From contig OW804096.1 in NCBI GenBank assembly GCA_942159475.1, positions 44,391,744-44,455,743 of the forward strand: DNA of 64,000 nt, in the 5' to 3' direction. Positions 1 through 11,500 of this stretch are shown one piece after another. A program made the position numbers and the translations under genes. This DNA comes from Sthenelais limicola. Its lineage: Eukaryota > Annelida > Polychaeta > Phyllodocida > Sigalionidae. Numbering within the stretch: position 1 is the first letter of the stretch; each line of letters begins with the position of its first letter. Under the pieces are notes generated by a model. It saw only the letters and a program-made list of their open reading frames with translations, was not told where the DNA came from and searched no databases.

Positions 1-384
1 AAAATACATGAGAAACGATTGGGTTTCTGCAATGATCTCTGGCAAGCATAGCCTACCACTTGCTGTCAGTCTCTGTGGCAGTGGCGTGTACGATTCACTC
101 ATTGCAGAAGGCCCGATCATTTCTCCTAAATTCTCTCGAAATAATAAATCCCAATGGATCTTTGTTAGCATGATAAACTCATATTCTTGGTCTTTTTAAT
201 GATTCAGACCGTTTTGTGGCATAAATAAACTGAGAAACAAACATTCTTTGGTCTGGCTGACAAGTGGAACTTCAGTGTCTGACTCGTAGGCCGTGTGGCT
301 GTGGCGTATCCGATTCGTAGCAGAGGGACTTTTTTCTTTCGATTTATTCATATTTCTTATTAATAAAAAATAAAAAGGGATGTA

Positions 385-545
385 ATAAATATGGAACGAA
401 CTTGCTGGGTTGTACGTTCATTAGTTATGCACCTCGAGCCTACGACGAAAGGATTCTCGGGCTAAAGCCCTCGAATCTTTCGTCGTAGGCTCTCGGTGCA
501 TAACTAATGAACGTACACCCCAGCGAGTTCGTTCCATCTATTTAT
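385..545. repeat. Long near-perfect inverted repeat (foldback, MITE-like)
   Basis: Left arm 391-463 (ATGGAACGAAC...) and right arm 466-537 (...GTTCGTTCCAT) are reverse complements, with a few mismatches and one-base indels around a loop of about 2 bases. Weaker pairing (aataaat / atttatg) extends the hairpin outward to about 385 and 545. Both arms contain CCTACGACGAAAG. No open frame and no clear target-site duplication were found. A foldback or MITE-type element is the simplest reading; a hairpin-forming RNA is less likely. Confidence 0.85.
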
Positions 546-1550
546 GCAACGCTAGCAACTCAACTGAGTCCTTGATAACGCTTTTTCCCGCGTGGAGTGG
601 GGAGAGAAGAGGGGATCAAAGTGAGGGTGTGTATGGGGGGGGGGAGTTGTTTAAATTAATATAATAATATAATAGAATAAAGGGATTCGGGGGAAACCGT
701 TGTTTCCTTGGTCACAGCCAAAAGTTCTTGTTGTAATTTGCTATGGACATATTGGTTCAATGGTAGTAGGGAGAAAAAACAGTAGTCAAATATAGATAAG
801 AATTTCGATTTGGTAATCATCAGTGCTGCCATTTTTGTTAGGTTTGCTCGTATTTTACTAAAGATATAAATTTTGCAATTCAGTTGTTAGACTATCATAC
901 TGCTCTTTTATTGATAAGTCAAGGACCAGTCAATATTTAGGCCGAGGAAGGCCAACATATTCATACAAGTTCACAAAATCAAGTGTTTCTGAATTCTCCC
1001 TATCTTGGATAGCGCCAAAATAAGCTATCTGACCGTCACGCCACCTAGCTTTTCTTTTGGCGGAGATAAAGCTAAGGCGGGAGCTTCCGGTTCTGGGACC
1101 CGCAATGAAACAGAGTAGGCCTAAACAGAGTTTATTCTAATATCCTTTCAAACGTAATATGGGTTAAATGGCCCAAAGATCAAACATCTAGGAACCGATG
1201 GATAAAGCTGATGAGGCGCGGGCAGACAAAATGAATGGAAAAGTTTGCCATGTTGTTGTTTGTTGCTACACAGGTAGGCCTAACAGAGTGGCGCCTGAAG
1301 CTTCCGTCTCACCCTACTGGGAGATTTAGCAGCCGTCAGCGGTGCTGGTGTTAAATGCGCACACTATATGGCTTACTGGGTTCAGCGGAATTTAATATGA
1401 TTGGTGGATGATCTAGATTCAGCTGATTATTAGTACCAAATTGATTCACCTTAGTTTTTTCAATATTTACCAGTAGCTCTTTTGAGGCCCACCAATTATA
1501 GAATATTTTTACGTACCCCATCCCTTTGCCAGGTATGCTTCAGGTTGAGT

Positions 1551-1835
1551 GGTTCCACCCCCAACCACTACCTAGGTGGCGCCCCAGTATGACAGCTATA
1601 TATATAGGCTTATTACCCCTTTTAGCCTCTGTCACCTCAGGTACCACCCCAACCACTAGGTGGCACCTCAGTATACTGACTAGGTTTAATACCTTCCACT
1701 GGGTGGGGCCTCTGTCCCCTCAGGTTCCACCTCCAACCACTAGGTGACACCCCCAGTATGCTGGCTAGGTTTAATACCCGTTTTAACCACTGGGTCGCAC
1801 CTCTGTCGCCCCAACTACTAGGTGGCGCCACTTTA
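1551..1835. repeat. Tandem array, about 3.3 copies of an 83-89 bp unit
   Basis: The phrase GGT[TA]CCACC..CCAACCACTAGGTG recurs at 1551, 1640 and 1723, and a shortened form (CCCAACTACTAGGTGGCGCC) starts near 1810. Between them lie GACTAGGTTTAATACC-like and CTCTGTC-like stretches at matching offsets. The units are diverged. The open frames here come from the repeat and are not genes. Confidence 0.8.
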
Positions 1836-1957
1836 GTGTCGTTGGGAGGTGCTACTTTCCGATTCCAATAATTCTGTGATAAACACTTGTTCCTAGACTA
1901 GCATCAAGTCCCTGTGCCTAACTCAATGAGCGCACACAGCAAATGCCTTAAGGTGCG

Positions 1958-2060
1958 GTTCCATTGGATCGCTCTTTTGGTCCGCTCATGTTCTCTCTTT
2001 GATTTTTCCCGAGCGCATAACAAGCGAAGTTAGAGCGAAACCAGAGCGGTCCAATGGAAT
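1958..2060. repeat. Short inverted repeat (MITE-like)
   Basis: GTTCCATTGGATCGCTCTTTTGG (from 1958) is an imperfect reverse complement of CCAGAGCGGTCCAATGGAAT (ending 2060). The total span is about 103 bp with a 50-bp spacer full of GAGCG-like words. No protein coding. Confidence 0.65.
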
Positions 2061-3873
2061 CAGTTATTGCGCTTTTTATACGCTCTTACAAAATGATGTT
2101 GGCGCTTCTTTTGGACATTGCGCTAATACCTGTGTTGTTTGATTTGAGCTCATCTATTTTATTTGTTTTTCAACCTTTCGTTTATGAAAAAAAGAAATTC
2201 AACGACTTATACAAGTCTAACATGTTTCTAACGATTTAATTGATTTTAATTTCTCAAACCGACAGTAAATCGGCGATAATTTCGGTTACATTCATCATCG
2301 CAACATAATTTTTTCACCATTATGAACGTTACATTTTCCCCTATCAATTTTAATAGATACCGTACTCCGATTTCGATTTTGGCGGCATAGGCCTGGTTTT
2401 GTGGTGGGGGGTCACATATATCCACTAGAGGAGGCCACTTGTGTCAACTTATGTGTCATCTCCCTTCATCGGCAAAACCCTAGATCCTACGATTACTTCA
2501 AAGAAGTTCTAACCTTCAAAAAAGCCCGCGGTGCTTTCCTGATAATTTACCTATCAAGACAACTTTTTCCCATTTAAACTATCGCATTTTCCTCCAAAGC
2601 GAACAATGCCTAATTGATACATAAGGACACGCATATTTATCATAGCTTCATAGGTCAGGCTGGTGCATTGTTTTTCTGGCTTAGTGATTGATGTCAGATC
2701 ATGACCTGACATACATTGCAGGTACTCCTACACAATGCCCTCAGGCTGGGTTAGTAGCCAGCTTACCTTTTATGGCAATGTTACGTTAGCTCCCCTGCCT
2801 CACATACACGGTGTCTTTAAGAGAACCGCCGCCAATAGTGGACAACGATGACTCAAAGGGAAAACATTTTTAGTCAATTTTGTCAATGTATAAAATAGAA
2901 AAGGATGAGGGAAATTGACATAACTTTGGCACACACAATCTAAATATTGTAATTTGCACAAAGTATACATACTTAGTAAACATATTTAGCTCACGAATCC
3001 TAATCTAATCCAATACATTGGCAACGTTGTTGCTGACCACCTTCATCAACAATATGCTCGATACCGTGCCTATCATTATAACCAATGCATCTTATTCCAA
3101 ACCAGTGTGTGGTTCTTGAGATTTCACCAATACATGCGATATTTGCGTTATTGGTCATAGATACGTTATACATACATAAATTCTTGATTGATTCGTCCAT
3201 GTTCCCAATAGTGTATGGGTTATATTTCTAAACTTTAAAGGCTCGACCTGTCGTTAGCATTATCTCACTCTTACCAATGTGGATTTTAGTTTATATGGCT
3301 GTGCAAAATCAAAATTCTCAAGCATTTTAGTGCCCTTCAGTCCTGTATGAATTGATTTGTCAAATGAATAGCCGCAAACTCTGACCAAAGAATAATGATA
3401 AATTACCTAAGGAGGCAGACAGTGTTTCGGCCTCGTGTCGAATTGTGATAAGTTTTTTTTCAACCAACGGCTACCTCCCCAGAAAAAACATCTTTGATAT
3501 ATTTTGCCATCCATGGACATAGATTTATTATCATGGAATGTCTGAATGAATTATTATTCTGACATCTCCTTTCAATGTTTTTAAAGACATTCCAAACGTC
3601 GGTCGTAAAAGGAAGCTGTTGCCAAAGTATTTACCTAATTTTGGTAAGATTTCTTTTAGTAACTTTTTCCAAGTTACTAGCTGTATGAATAAGACACTAC
3701 AAAATCTAGACATGTTTACCCAAAGCACCCATGTTCGTGTTTTATATTGGGACACAGCATGTCGCACTCGTTTTTATTCATTTATTTATTACATCAGTCA
3801 ATGTTTAGTGTTTGCTCTGACCGTCACTTTGCATGTAGAACGTCATCCCACTTCTTACAGGATTACATTTACA

Positions 3874-4025
3874 GGACAACTGCCCCATAGACAAACGCCA
3901 CCCAGGCAATACTTAAAGAATAAAATAGAAAAGCAATAATTATTTCTTTGGGCGGCGTCTGTCCGGGAGGCCTTTTGTCCAGGAGGTCATTGTCCGAGTG
4001 GCGTTTGTCCAGATGGAGGTTGTCC
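3874..4025. repeat. 15-16 bp TGTCC tandem repeat with a reverse partner
   Basis: TGTCC occurs at 3960, 3976, 3991, 4006 and 4021, spaced 16, 15, 15 and 15 bp. Each is followed by a variant of GGAGG or AGTGG and a T-rich end. About 60 bp upstream the reverse complement appears (GGACA at 3874; GACAAACGCCAC at 3889-3900 pairs with GTGGCGTTTGTC at 3998-4009). The whole resembles a small element with inverted subterminal repeats. Confidence 0.65.
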
Positions 4026-5924
4026 TGATACCTTCACACCAGTGAAAAACCAGTGCCAAACTTTGGCGCTAACCAACATGGTGAAATCGCTAATGCGTTA
4101 AGAGTCATTTTTATTGTTTAATGCCTGCAATATAAATAAACAACAGACGTACGTGTCACATCGAATAGTTAAAACATTCTCATCCTGTGGCGCCATTATG
4201 GATAAATATATGCCTGCCTCTCTTCAATGTGGCAAATGTGCCGCCTCTCATTACTGTGGTAAATGTGCAACTCAGTAATGGCTTGTAGTTTTCATTGTTA
4301 TATATATTCTCTCACATCATATCTGTCCTCTCACATTATATCTGCCCCTGTGATACTAACTGCAGGGTTCTTTGAAGCGAACTCTTTACATCATTTCACT
4401 TCTCCGAGATATATCAGCATTTATGTACAAACACATTGGTGATAACTGTAAAAGGGCGATCATTATTTAGCCGTTTATTCTCCCAATTCCATGGATTGAT
4501 ACTAATAGCTACGTTGAATTTGTTTTTTCCCAACATTATACATTTGCATTTAGTACAAGTCGCTCGACTTTGTCTGGATTCTTGGAATATTAAAAAGTTC
4601 ATCTAACCCTATTCTGAATCCAAATCATGCTTGCGACTAGTATTTTCTTTATTTCAAGAGACAAATATAAATTAATATTTGATGTTAATCAATTTGATGC
4701 ACAATCCCTCTTCGGGTGTCCTGTCCTATATACAGGCAATGCAACAGGTTAAAACCTGCTTGCAGGTTTGCTCTTGCTAGAGCAACCCAGTGGCGCTGTT
4801 CTGATAAGAAGGATATATATAATCTAATTCTAGCTTTCCAATGTTTTATCTGGCATTCTATACTTGCTTATGAAAGAGTCCGACATTTCCAAATTAATTG
4901 CCTTAGGTTATTAGCAATGATCTAAAAAAAATGCACAGCTAGTTAGTGTCGAATGCCTGATTGTTTTGTCTGGTTTAGATGTCAAATTATGTTTTATCTA
5001 GCTCCATATTTGTCGCTTTGTGTTCATAAATATTCCTAGTATCACACTTATATCACATACATAATACACTATGCCAAATTATTTAAACCGGGCCCATATC
5101 CATCTAGCTGCTGATCACGCACCTTTTATTATTTTATCATTATTATTTTATATTACAAAGGGTCTTTTGGTTATACATTTCATGGTCAGGCATGATGAGT
5201 ATAGCCAGTGGTAATCATGGTTGTAGCCTTCTCCGAGTGTAATCATAGTTCGGTGACTTGTATTCAGCTAAGAAGCTTTTAATTTTGAAAGGCATCATAA
5301 TATCCTTATAGTCATTGTATATATGGCAGCATCTGTCTCTCAGCTCGCGTTGTCGGAATAGTTCATTTGTGAAGTTCCAAACGTAAAAGGTTACAAGGAA
5401 TTCCCAATTAAGGCATAATTATAGCTCATCAGCCTGGTGGCAGTATGCTAATTACGTTGTTTTTCTGCCTGTGTAGATATAATCATGTCGTATTCCACTT
5501 CTGTTTAGAGCCGTCACTGGGACCCTGGGAGGATTTTTAGTACACGGAGATATAGACATGGAACAAACTAGCTTGCTTGAAACAAACGCGCTTGCTTAAT
5601 AGGATCTTCAATTTGGTTAATTGATCGAATACAAAATTGGCCCCGGGTGGAGACTTGTCGGAGGATGTAAATGATGTAAAGACGATTATTCTAGACTAGT
5701 AGTAGCGTGTATATAAGCCACGTGTATGCATGGGTAGCTTATAGGCCTCTTGATTAAACTGATCGGTATGGCTGATCGTTCGTTATAATTATATATTCCA
5801 TGTTTGGGGAATGGGATCGACAGTTGATTGTTATATGATTAAATATTGTATGTTAGGGTTGTGGGATCGATAGGATGATATTACCGATGTGCACAATACT
5901 CATACCGGTGTTAAGATTTTCTAC

Positions 5925-6545
5925 GAGATGGAATGCTTTAATGTTACGATAAGAGCTTTCCTGGAGTTCCTTCGTCTTACTTTTTACATTGGTATAGGCC
6001 TATACTCGGGGAATACTTGATGTTCGGATCTGGGATTCGACTTTAGGGAATGCTTTAAGAATGATCGAGTTTTTCTTGAGTTCCTTCGTAGCTTTCCTGG
6101 AGTTCCTTCGTCTTACTTTTTACATTGGTATATAATCGGGGAATACTTGATGTTCGGATCTGGGATTCGACTTTAGGGAATGCTTTAAGAATGATCGAGT
6201 TTTCATGGAGTTCCTTCGTCTTACTTCTTACATTGGTATATAATCGAGAAATCATTTTTATTCATATCGGGGAATCGACTTTAGGTTGGAATACGACTGT
6301 TGTTGTTTACATTGGTATATATAGGCCTAGTATATATTGGGAGATCCTTTTATTTTCGTATGAGGGAATCGACTTTAGGACGTTGGTATAATTATGAGAC
6401 TATGATCAAAAGGAGTTACTTCGTCTTAGTTTTTACATTGGTATATATCGGGGAATCGTTTCGTCTTAGTTTTTACATTGGTATATATCGGGGAATCATT
6501 TTATGTTCGTATCGGGAAATCGACTTTAAGACGTTGGTATCTATG
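5925..6545. repeat. Complex tandem array immediately downstream of the IF gene
   Basis: Recurring words are TTTACATTGGTATA (near 5982, 6118, 6306, 6432 and 6471, plus a variant near 6227), TCGGGGAAT, GAATGCTTTAA (5933, 6048, 6178), GGAGTTCCTTCGTCTTA and ATTCGACTTTAGG/AATCGACTTTAGG. The longest unit is 115-130 bp; later units are shortened and rearranged. The array ends about 60 bp beyond the inferred poly(A) signal. The overlapping open frames are repeat products. Confidence 0.85.
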
Positions 6546-6584
6546 AGAACAAGATAAATAGGAGTAATACACAAGACAAGATTC

Positions 6585-8508
6585 CTTTCTAAAACAAGCC
6601 CATTTATTGCCGTGTTCCGATGCTTACAGAAACCAGAACAAATATAGATATCATATAGACATGAAAGCCATGTGGTAAATCCGACACGTCCAAATCCATT
6701 GAATTTTTTCTAATTAAAAATTACAGTTCTTGCATATGAGATTGCACAACGGTTCTCTCAAGCATCTAGGTAACAATCGGACAGGAGCACTTTCATTAAT
6801 CAAGTATACTGGGTAGTATATCTTAGACACAATATCAACAAATGTCAGACATTTTACTCCACCTCTGCTTCAAGCTTTGCAAGAGAATAATATCACTGTG
6901 AGGTTCATCATTTGAAGAATTTAACGCGCTACAAAGAAATGGAAGCACCGCTTTATAAGTGCGCTACAAAAAAAACTCACTGTCTTAACCAGCAGTCACA
7001 GTGTTTTTGGAATATCACAATAGATATATAGACCCAAGGCTTAAAGGGAGAATGCAACACTACGCTTATCATCATCATTATTTATCTGTCGGACATGAAA
7101 TATATGATAACAACATACGTGAAGAATTGAGAGAGATATTTAGCTGGTACGTGTGACAGAGTAGTCAACAATAACAACACCGAGACGTGAGCAGCTAAAG
7201 ATTGTGCACACGTCACCAATTTATCAATACAACGTCACTTCCTACACAGAAGTAACGGACGAAATGCAGCACTAAAGAAATATTATTATCTCAAACCTAA
7301 TACGCTGGCAGGCTACGAACGATTTAACCCCTACGTATTGAACATGTCCCTCCACCGTTACCATTTAGTGCAACTGTTTTCGTCATACCAGGTATAAGTC
7401 CCATATAGGACCGCTTGCATTGTTTTTAATGATTTTTTTTGCAGAGCGGGCAGGATTCGTTTTTTCTTTGTTCCCCCCATGTATAACCAACTATCATGCA
7501 ATCAACTTTTTGTTTCAGTCATCATAAAATTCAACTCACTCGTCGTCGTCGTAATCCACATATACAGATAACAGTAGACTCTCAATATCATTGCATCTAG
7601 AACAATGAACGTACAAAATAATTTGTAAAAAGGAGTACAAAAATGGTCGTATGCGTGTGCTTACAAAACTCGGGGTGACAATTAAAATTGACCACAATAT
7701 AGGCTATACCCTGATGACGATCATTTTACACTAGGCTTGATTATGCATATTCTGTAATGCTATGTTATATGTTTAAAGAAAAAAAGAGTCCGTTATGAAG
7801 AAAGACAGGAATAAGTTCTGTAATCGATACAGCCGTGCTATGGGCAGGTCTTGGCTTAAACATGCCTACTATATTAAACAAAGTTCGAAGAATATAATCT
7901 TATTTCTCGTGATTCTTCCCTTCCTCTTTTAGCTCTCAACGATATGTCCTAAACCCTTCTTTTACAACATCCATAGGACTATAGAATATATATTTCATAT
8001 CGACCCAAGTCTAAGCGAAAACTGTTCTGAAATATGTAGGCGGAGAGAGCATTAGAATTGTACACTTACTCTACACAACTTCATCATACGTAGGCAATTA
8101 GTTGATTGATTTTTCAAACAGGTTTTACCTTTTTTGTTTCTTTTCTTCACAGGACACCAGGGTTTGAAGACGTCGGATAGTTTATAGTCTGACAGAGTAA
8201 TAATATGAGACTACCTTTTAAAATAACAGGAGGGAAAGTAGAAAGCGTCGCGATTGTGCTGCAGAGGTTGTATTATTTTTTCATGTATTCATCGGCGAGC
8301 GCGCTATCCAAGTTGCCTGTCCCCAAACCCTTATGTCCATCGCTGATTGGTCATCGTGCCAGCGGGATGCATGTCACGTGATCAGCTCACATGTGGTGGT
8401 GCATCTTGATGGTGTTTTTTTTTCTTTTTTTTCTCACGTTGGAACCGTTTTTCTTTCTTTTGTTATCTTTTTAATTGTGTGACACGGAGGTTGATGACTT
8501 AACGGTCT
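6585..8508 (-). other. Predicted 3' UTR of the IF gene, LTD isoform
   Basis: About 1.9 kb with no coding signal lies between the stop codon and a canonical AATAAA on the minus strand at 6608-6603. That signal is followed by GT-rich sequence (ttgtcttgtgt, about 6578-6568), as expected downstream of a cleavage site. Variant ATTAAA hexamers at 8475-8470 and 7430-7425 could give shorter ends. An A-rich tract on the transcript strand at about 8410-8437 could cause internal priming in cDNA data. The exact end is inferred. Confidence 0.55.
6603..6608 (-). terminator. Poly(A) signal AATAAA
   Basis: AATAAA on the minus strand, the only canonical hexamer I found between the stop codon at 8509 and this point. 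GT-rich sequence follows within about 25-40 nt. It lies just before a tandem-repeat block (5925-6545). Confidence 0.6.
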
Positions 8509-8550
8509 TTACGACGTGTATATGGTCTTCTGAATGTGCGTAGCCCTGTC
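8509..8550 (-). CDS. IF terminal coding exon
   Basis: Coding part is 42 nt: [13 protein letters not shown] and stop TAA (8511-8509). The acceptor tttttctcgtttacag|GACAGG has a strong pyrimidine tract, and phase 0 matches the preceding exon. After P-A-G-E, a [DE]-R-A-[ST]-H-I-Q-K-T C-terminus is what I know from non-chordate IFs with an LTD. There is no CaaX box. It lies 2.56 kb from LTD exon 3. Confidence 0.88.
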   Translation of the reverse strand, partial: DRATHIQKTIYTS

Positions 8551-11500
8551 CTGTAAACGAGAAAAAACAATGGTAAGATGTGTTCAAAATTCGACAAAGT
8601 TTTCTATAGTTTTCTGTAAGTTATTATGCATATAAATGCTTAAGAAAACTACATACACTGTTACTTGAGAATAGCTTTACCATAACTATATTTTAATTTG
8701 CATATAGTCAATAAATCTTATATTTGTTTTAAATATAAGTATAAGTAAAAAACATAGAGAAGTAGAGATAGATTCACAAATATAGATTATGACAAAGAGA
8801 AAAAATGTTAGCTCATGAATGAATTGGCATCATTGTTAGGTTAGTTAATCTTAAAAATCAAGCTCCTCGGGTTGTATATCCACCAGAATTAGGTGGTGTG
8901 ATTTCGTTTTTCGTTGGTGTCATGTCGGTTGTATTCATAGATACATGTTCTTATATTGCAAATGTCAAACGCTATAATATGTTTAATTTTCCACAGTGTC
9001 GGTGTCAAAAATCAAAAGTAAAGTCACAATAATGGTAATAAAAATGGTACGTTTCTTTTTTGTTTCAAGTCAAAATTTGCATGCGTGTTAATATTGAGAC
9101 AGATATGTATGAAAAACTCAAAATAATGCAAATAGAGCAGATGTGATGACACATTTACAAAAGCAAACTCAAAATATATGTAGCATGCACTAATCTGGTC
9201 CCCGCGTATGTGTTTAGGGGGGACCAGAGAGGTGTTGGAACAAATATCACATGACGGCCATGCAATTATGGCGTCAGTGTCATCCCAGTTGCCTGGGTAC
9301 GAATGGGTAACACTATACACAGGGAGCGAGACCAAAATTAGGTTGTTAGCAATGAACAGAGGTGCTATGTGCGAACTAGGTAACTGCATTGCAGCCAGTG
9401 CTGAGGGTTGTGCAGGGGAGGTAATGAACGGCACATGAAGGGAGAGCGCTTTCACCCTTGATTTTTTGTTTGTTTTGTATTATCAATGTGTGGTAGCAAC
9501 CTGAATAATTATACACTTTTTGTTGTGGTGGAATAGAAAGAAAGAAGCCAACGGCACATACATGTGTTATCCCCATACAACGTCGCCATGAACATTTGCG
9601 AGCATTTGAATACAGAATACCTTGAATGCTATACTTTAAGTAATAACTTATATAATGGACCAACCACTAATATCATAATGACTGTATATAAGATGTACAT
9701 CTCTGATGACAGTACAGAGTATCAATACATTTGGGCGCGGCATTACATCATACACATAACAACTTACTTCTTTCCTTCCGAACCACCAAATTACTGTGAC
9801 GATTCTCCACAAGAAACACAGCATCTCATTATATCGATATATAGAAAGATGAATCGTCCCCAGAAACTTATTACTTCAACCAAGACTATTGTACAAAACA
9901 AAACTATTTCACTCACAGAGCTTTCTAAACAGGTTACATTTTCACCCCATCGTACAGACACAGTGTTACAAAGATGTTACATAATACACAAAAGAAAAAT
10001 GCAAATTAAAACGGTAGTGAAATAGGCAAATAGAGAATTCCCCAAAATGAACCCAAAAAGAAGTGGAGATGAGTGTGATATCCGAAACCAAACGGTGTGC
10101 CTGTACTATGGGCCTTACATGGATCATTCACCCTGGCAAGGTATAAAAGGTTATATTTCTCTGCGGGGAGTCACTTAAATAGGAGCTTATTCATTGTTAT
10201 CATCTTATTATTAAGCTTCACTGGCATCATGTTATTCTTTTTCAGTTTGTTAATCATAAAGGAGGATGAGCTTCTTGTCAGAGAGGATTATTTCACCCCG
10301 AATAGTAGTATTTCGATTATTTCTTTAGCCTGATAGATATGATAATAATGAAAAGGCTGGTACTTCGAATGGAAGTATCATATTAGTGAAGAGAGGAGAT
10401 TTCTCATGGTAAGGAAGGTTAAAATCACATGCAGTCGTTAAATTGCCTTTGGCCTGGACTTTACTGATTGATTTCGTTTTCTTGAAGGTGGATAAACCAA
10501 ATAATTATTTGCATTTTTATGTGTATTTTTTTGAGTGGACCAGCAACGGGCAGAGTTTGTGTATACCTTGCCATGGTTATAGAAATATTAATGTAAACAG
10601 TTGGGCAAAGCCCGGAAGATTTCCATTCCTGCTTCAAAATGAAAAGATTCAATGTTATAACAAATATGTGACACTCGTTGGTTAAACAGTCCCGCCCAAG
10701 TGAGGTTGTTGCTGAAACGTGATCAAAACTGGATCAATGGAGAATGGTGGTGCTTCATAACAGATACCAAAAGTACAACACTAAAGATTTCCCCGTTAAA
10801 CTAGCAATTGGCTAGCACATTAATGAACACGAAGGACGATTGGGTAAGTAATACGAATAGTGAATTGATCGTGGAGAATTCCATTGGCTGGCATTGATCT
10901 GGCCTTCATCATAATCAGAATAGTCCAAACCGGCAAATTCTGCCCGGGTCCATTGTGTATTTTATAACTATATAAATTGTAAGCTCAATAGTTTTGGTAG
11001 TAGCCTGTATCTCCTGCGAGAGTTTTGATTTGGTTCCGCGACGAAAGTCACGTGTTAGTGTGACGTCACAGGAGATATGGCGGCTGTGGCGAGGTGTAAA
11101 TACTGTACCTCGCCTGCCGGGTTGATCAGTTTGGTCGTGATGTTAGCGCCAATGCCCCATGATTGCTGGGTTCCTTCAATATCATTGGAACTTGCACCGG
11201 GACCCCGGGATCCCTTGGCCCAGATCTGAAAAACACAAAAATTGTGGCATTTACGTACATCGACATTGTAAATTTGGTTCCTTAGATTCTACTGTCATTC
11301 ATGGTGATCCCACTGGGTGCAATATTACGCTGGCCAGTACTGGTAACTCAATGTAGATCATGCCTGAGACAAGGTCACTTTTCGATATACTACTTGGACA
11401 CACTATATATATATATATGGTCAGAAGTAAACTTTTACATGTATGGCTACAATACTTGCCACATAGCGGCCATCTATCGTGGTAGCTGAAACCCAAATGT

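Larger units (their letters stand above)
1..5924. other. Non-coding left flank (downstream of the IF gene)
   Basis: No gene recognised. Besides the repeats listed separately, it contains a G run (635-644). Open frames are at most about 106 codons and lack family resemblance. A loose similarity between 78-120 and 288-325 (GTGGC.GTGGCGT..CGATTC) may be an old duplication. Confidence 0.5.

Noticed and set aside
9024..9455. Minus-strand 143-codon open frame considered as a further IF exon
   Set aside because: It does not resemble any IF segment. The last coding exon at 8550 fits the family C-terminus directly.
9564..10025. Plus-strand 153-codon open frame
   Set aside because: No recognisable domain, no codon bias, lies inside the last IF intron on the opposite strand. 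Probably chance.
11053..11109. Read-through end of LTD exon 3 ([17 protein letters not shown], stop) as the normal C-terminus
   Set aside because: The GAG|GTACAG donor and the family-typical DRATHIQKT exon at 8550 make splicing far more likely. Kept only as a possible minor form.
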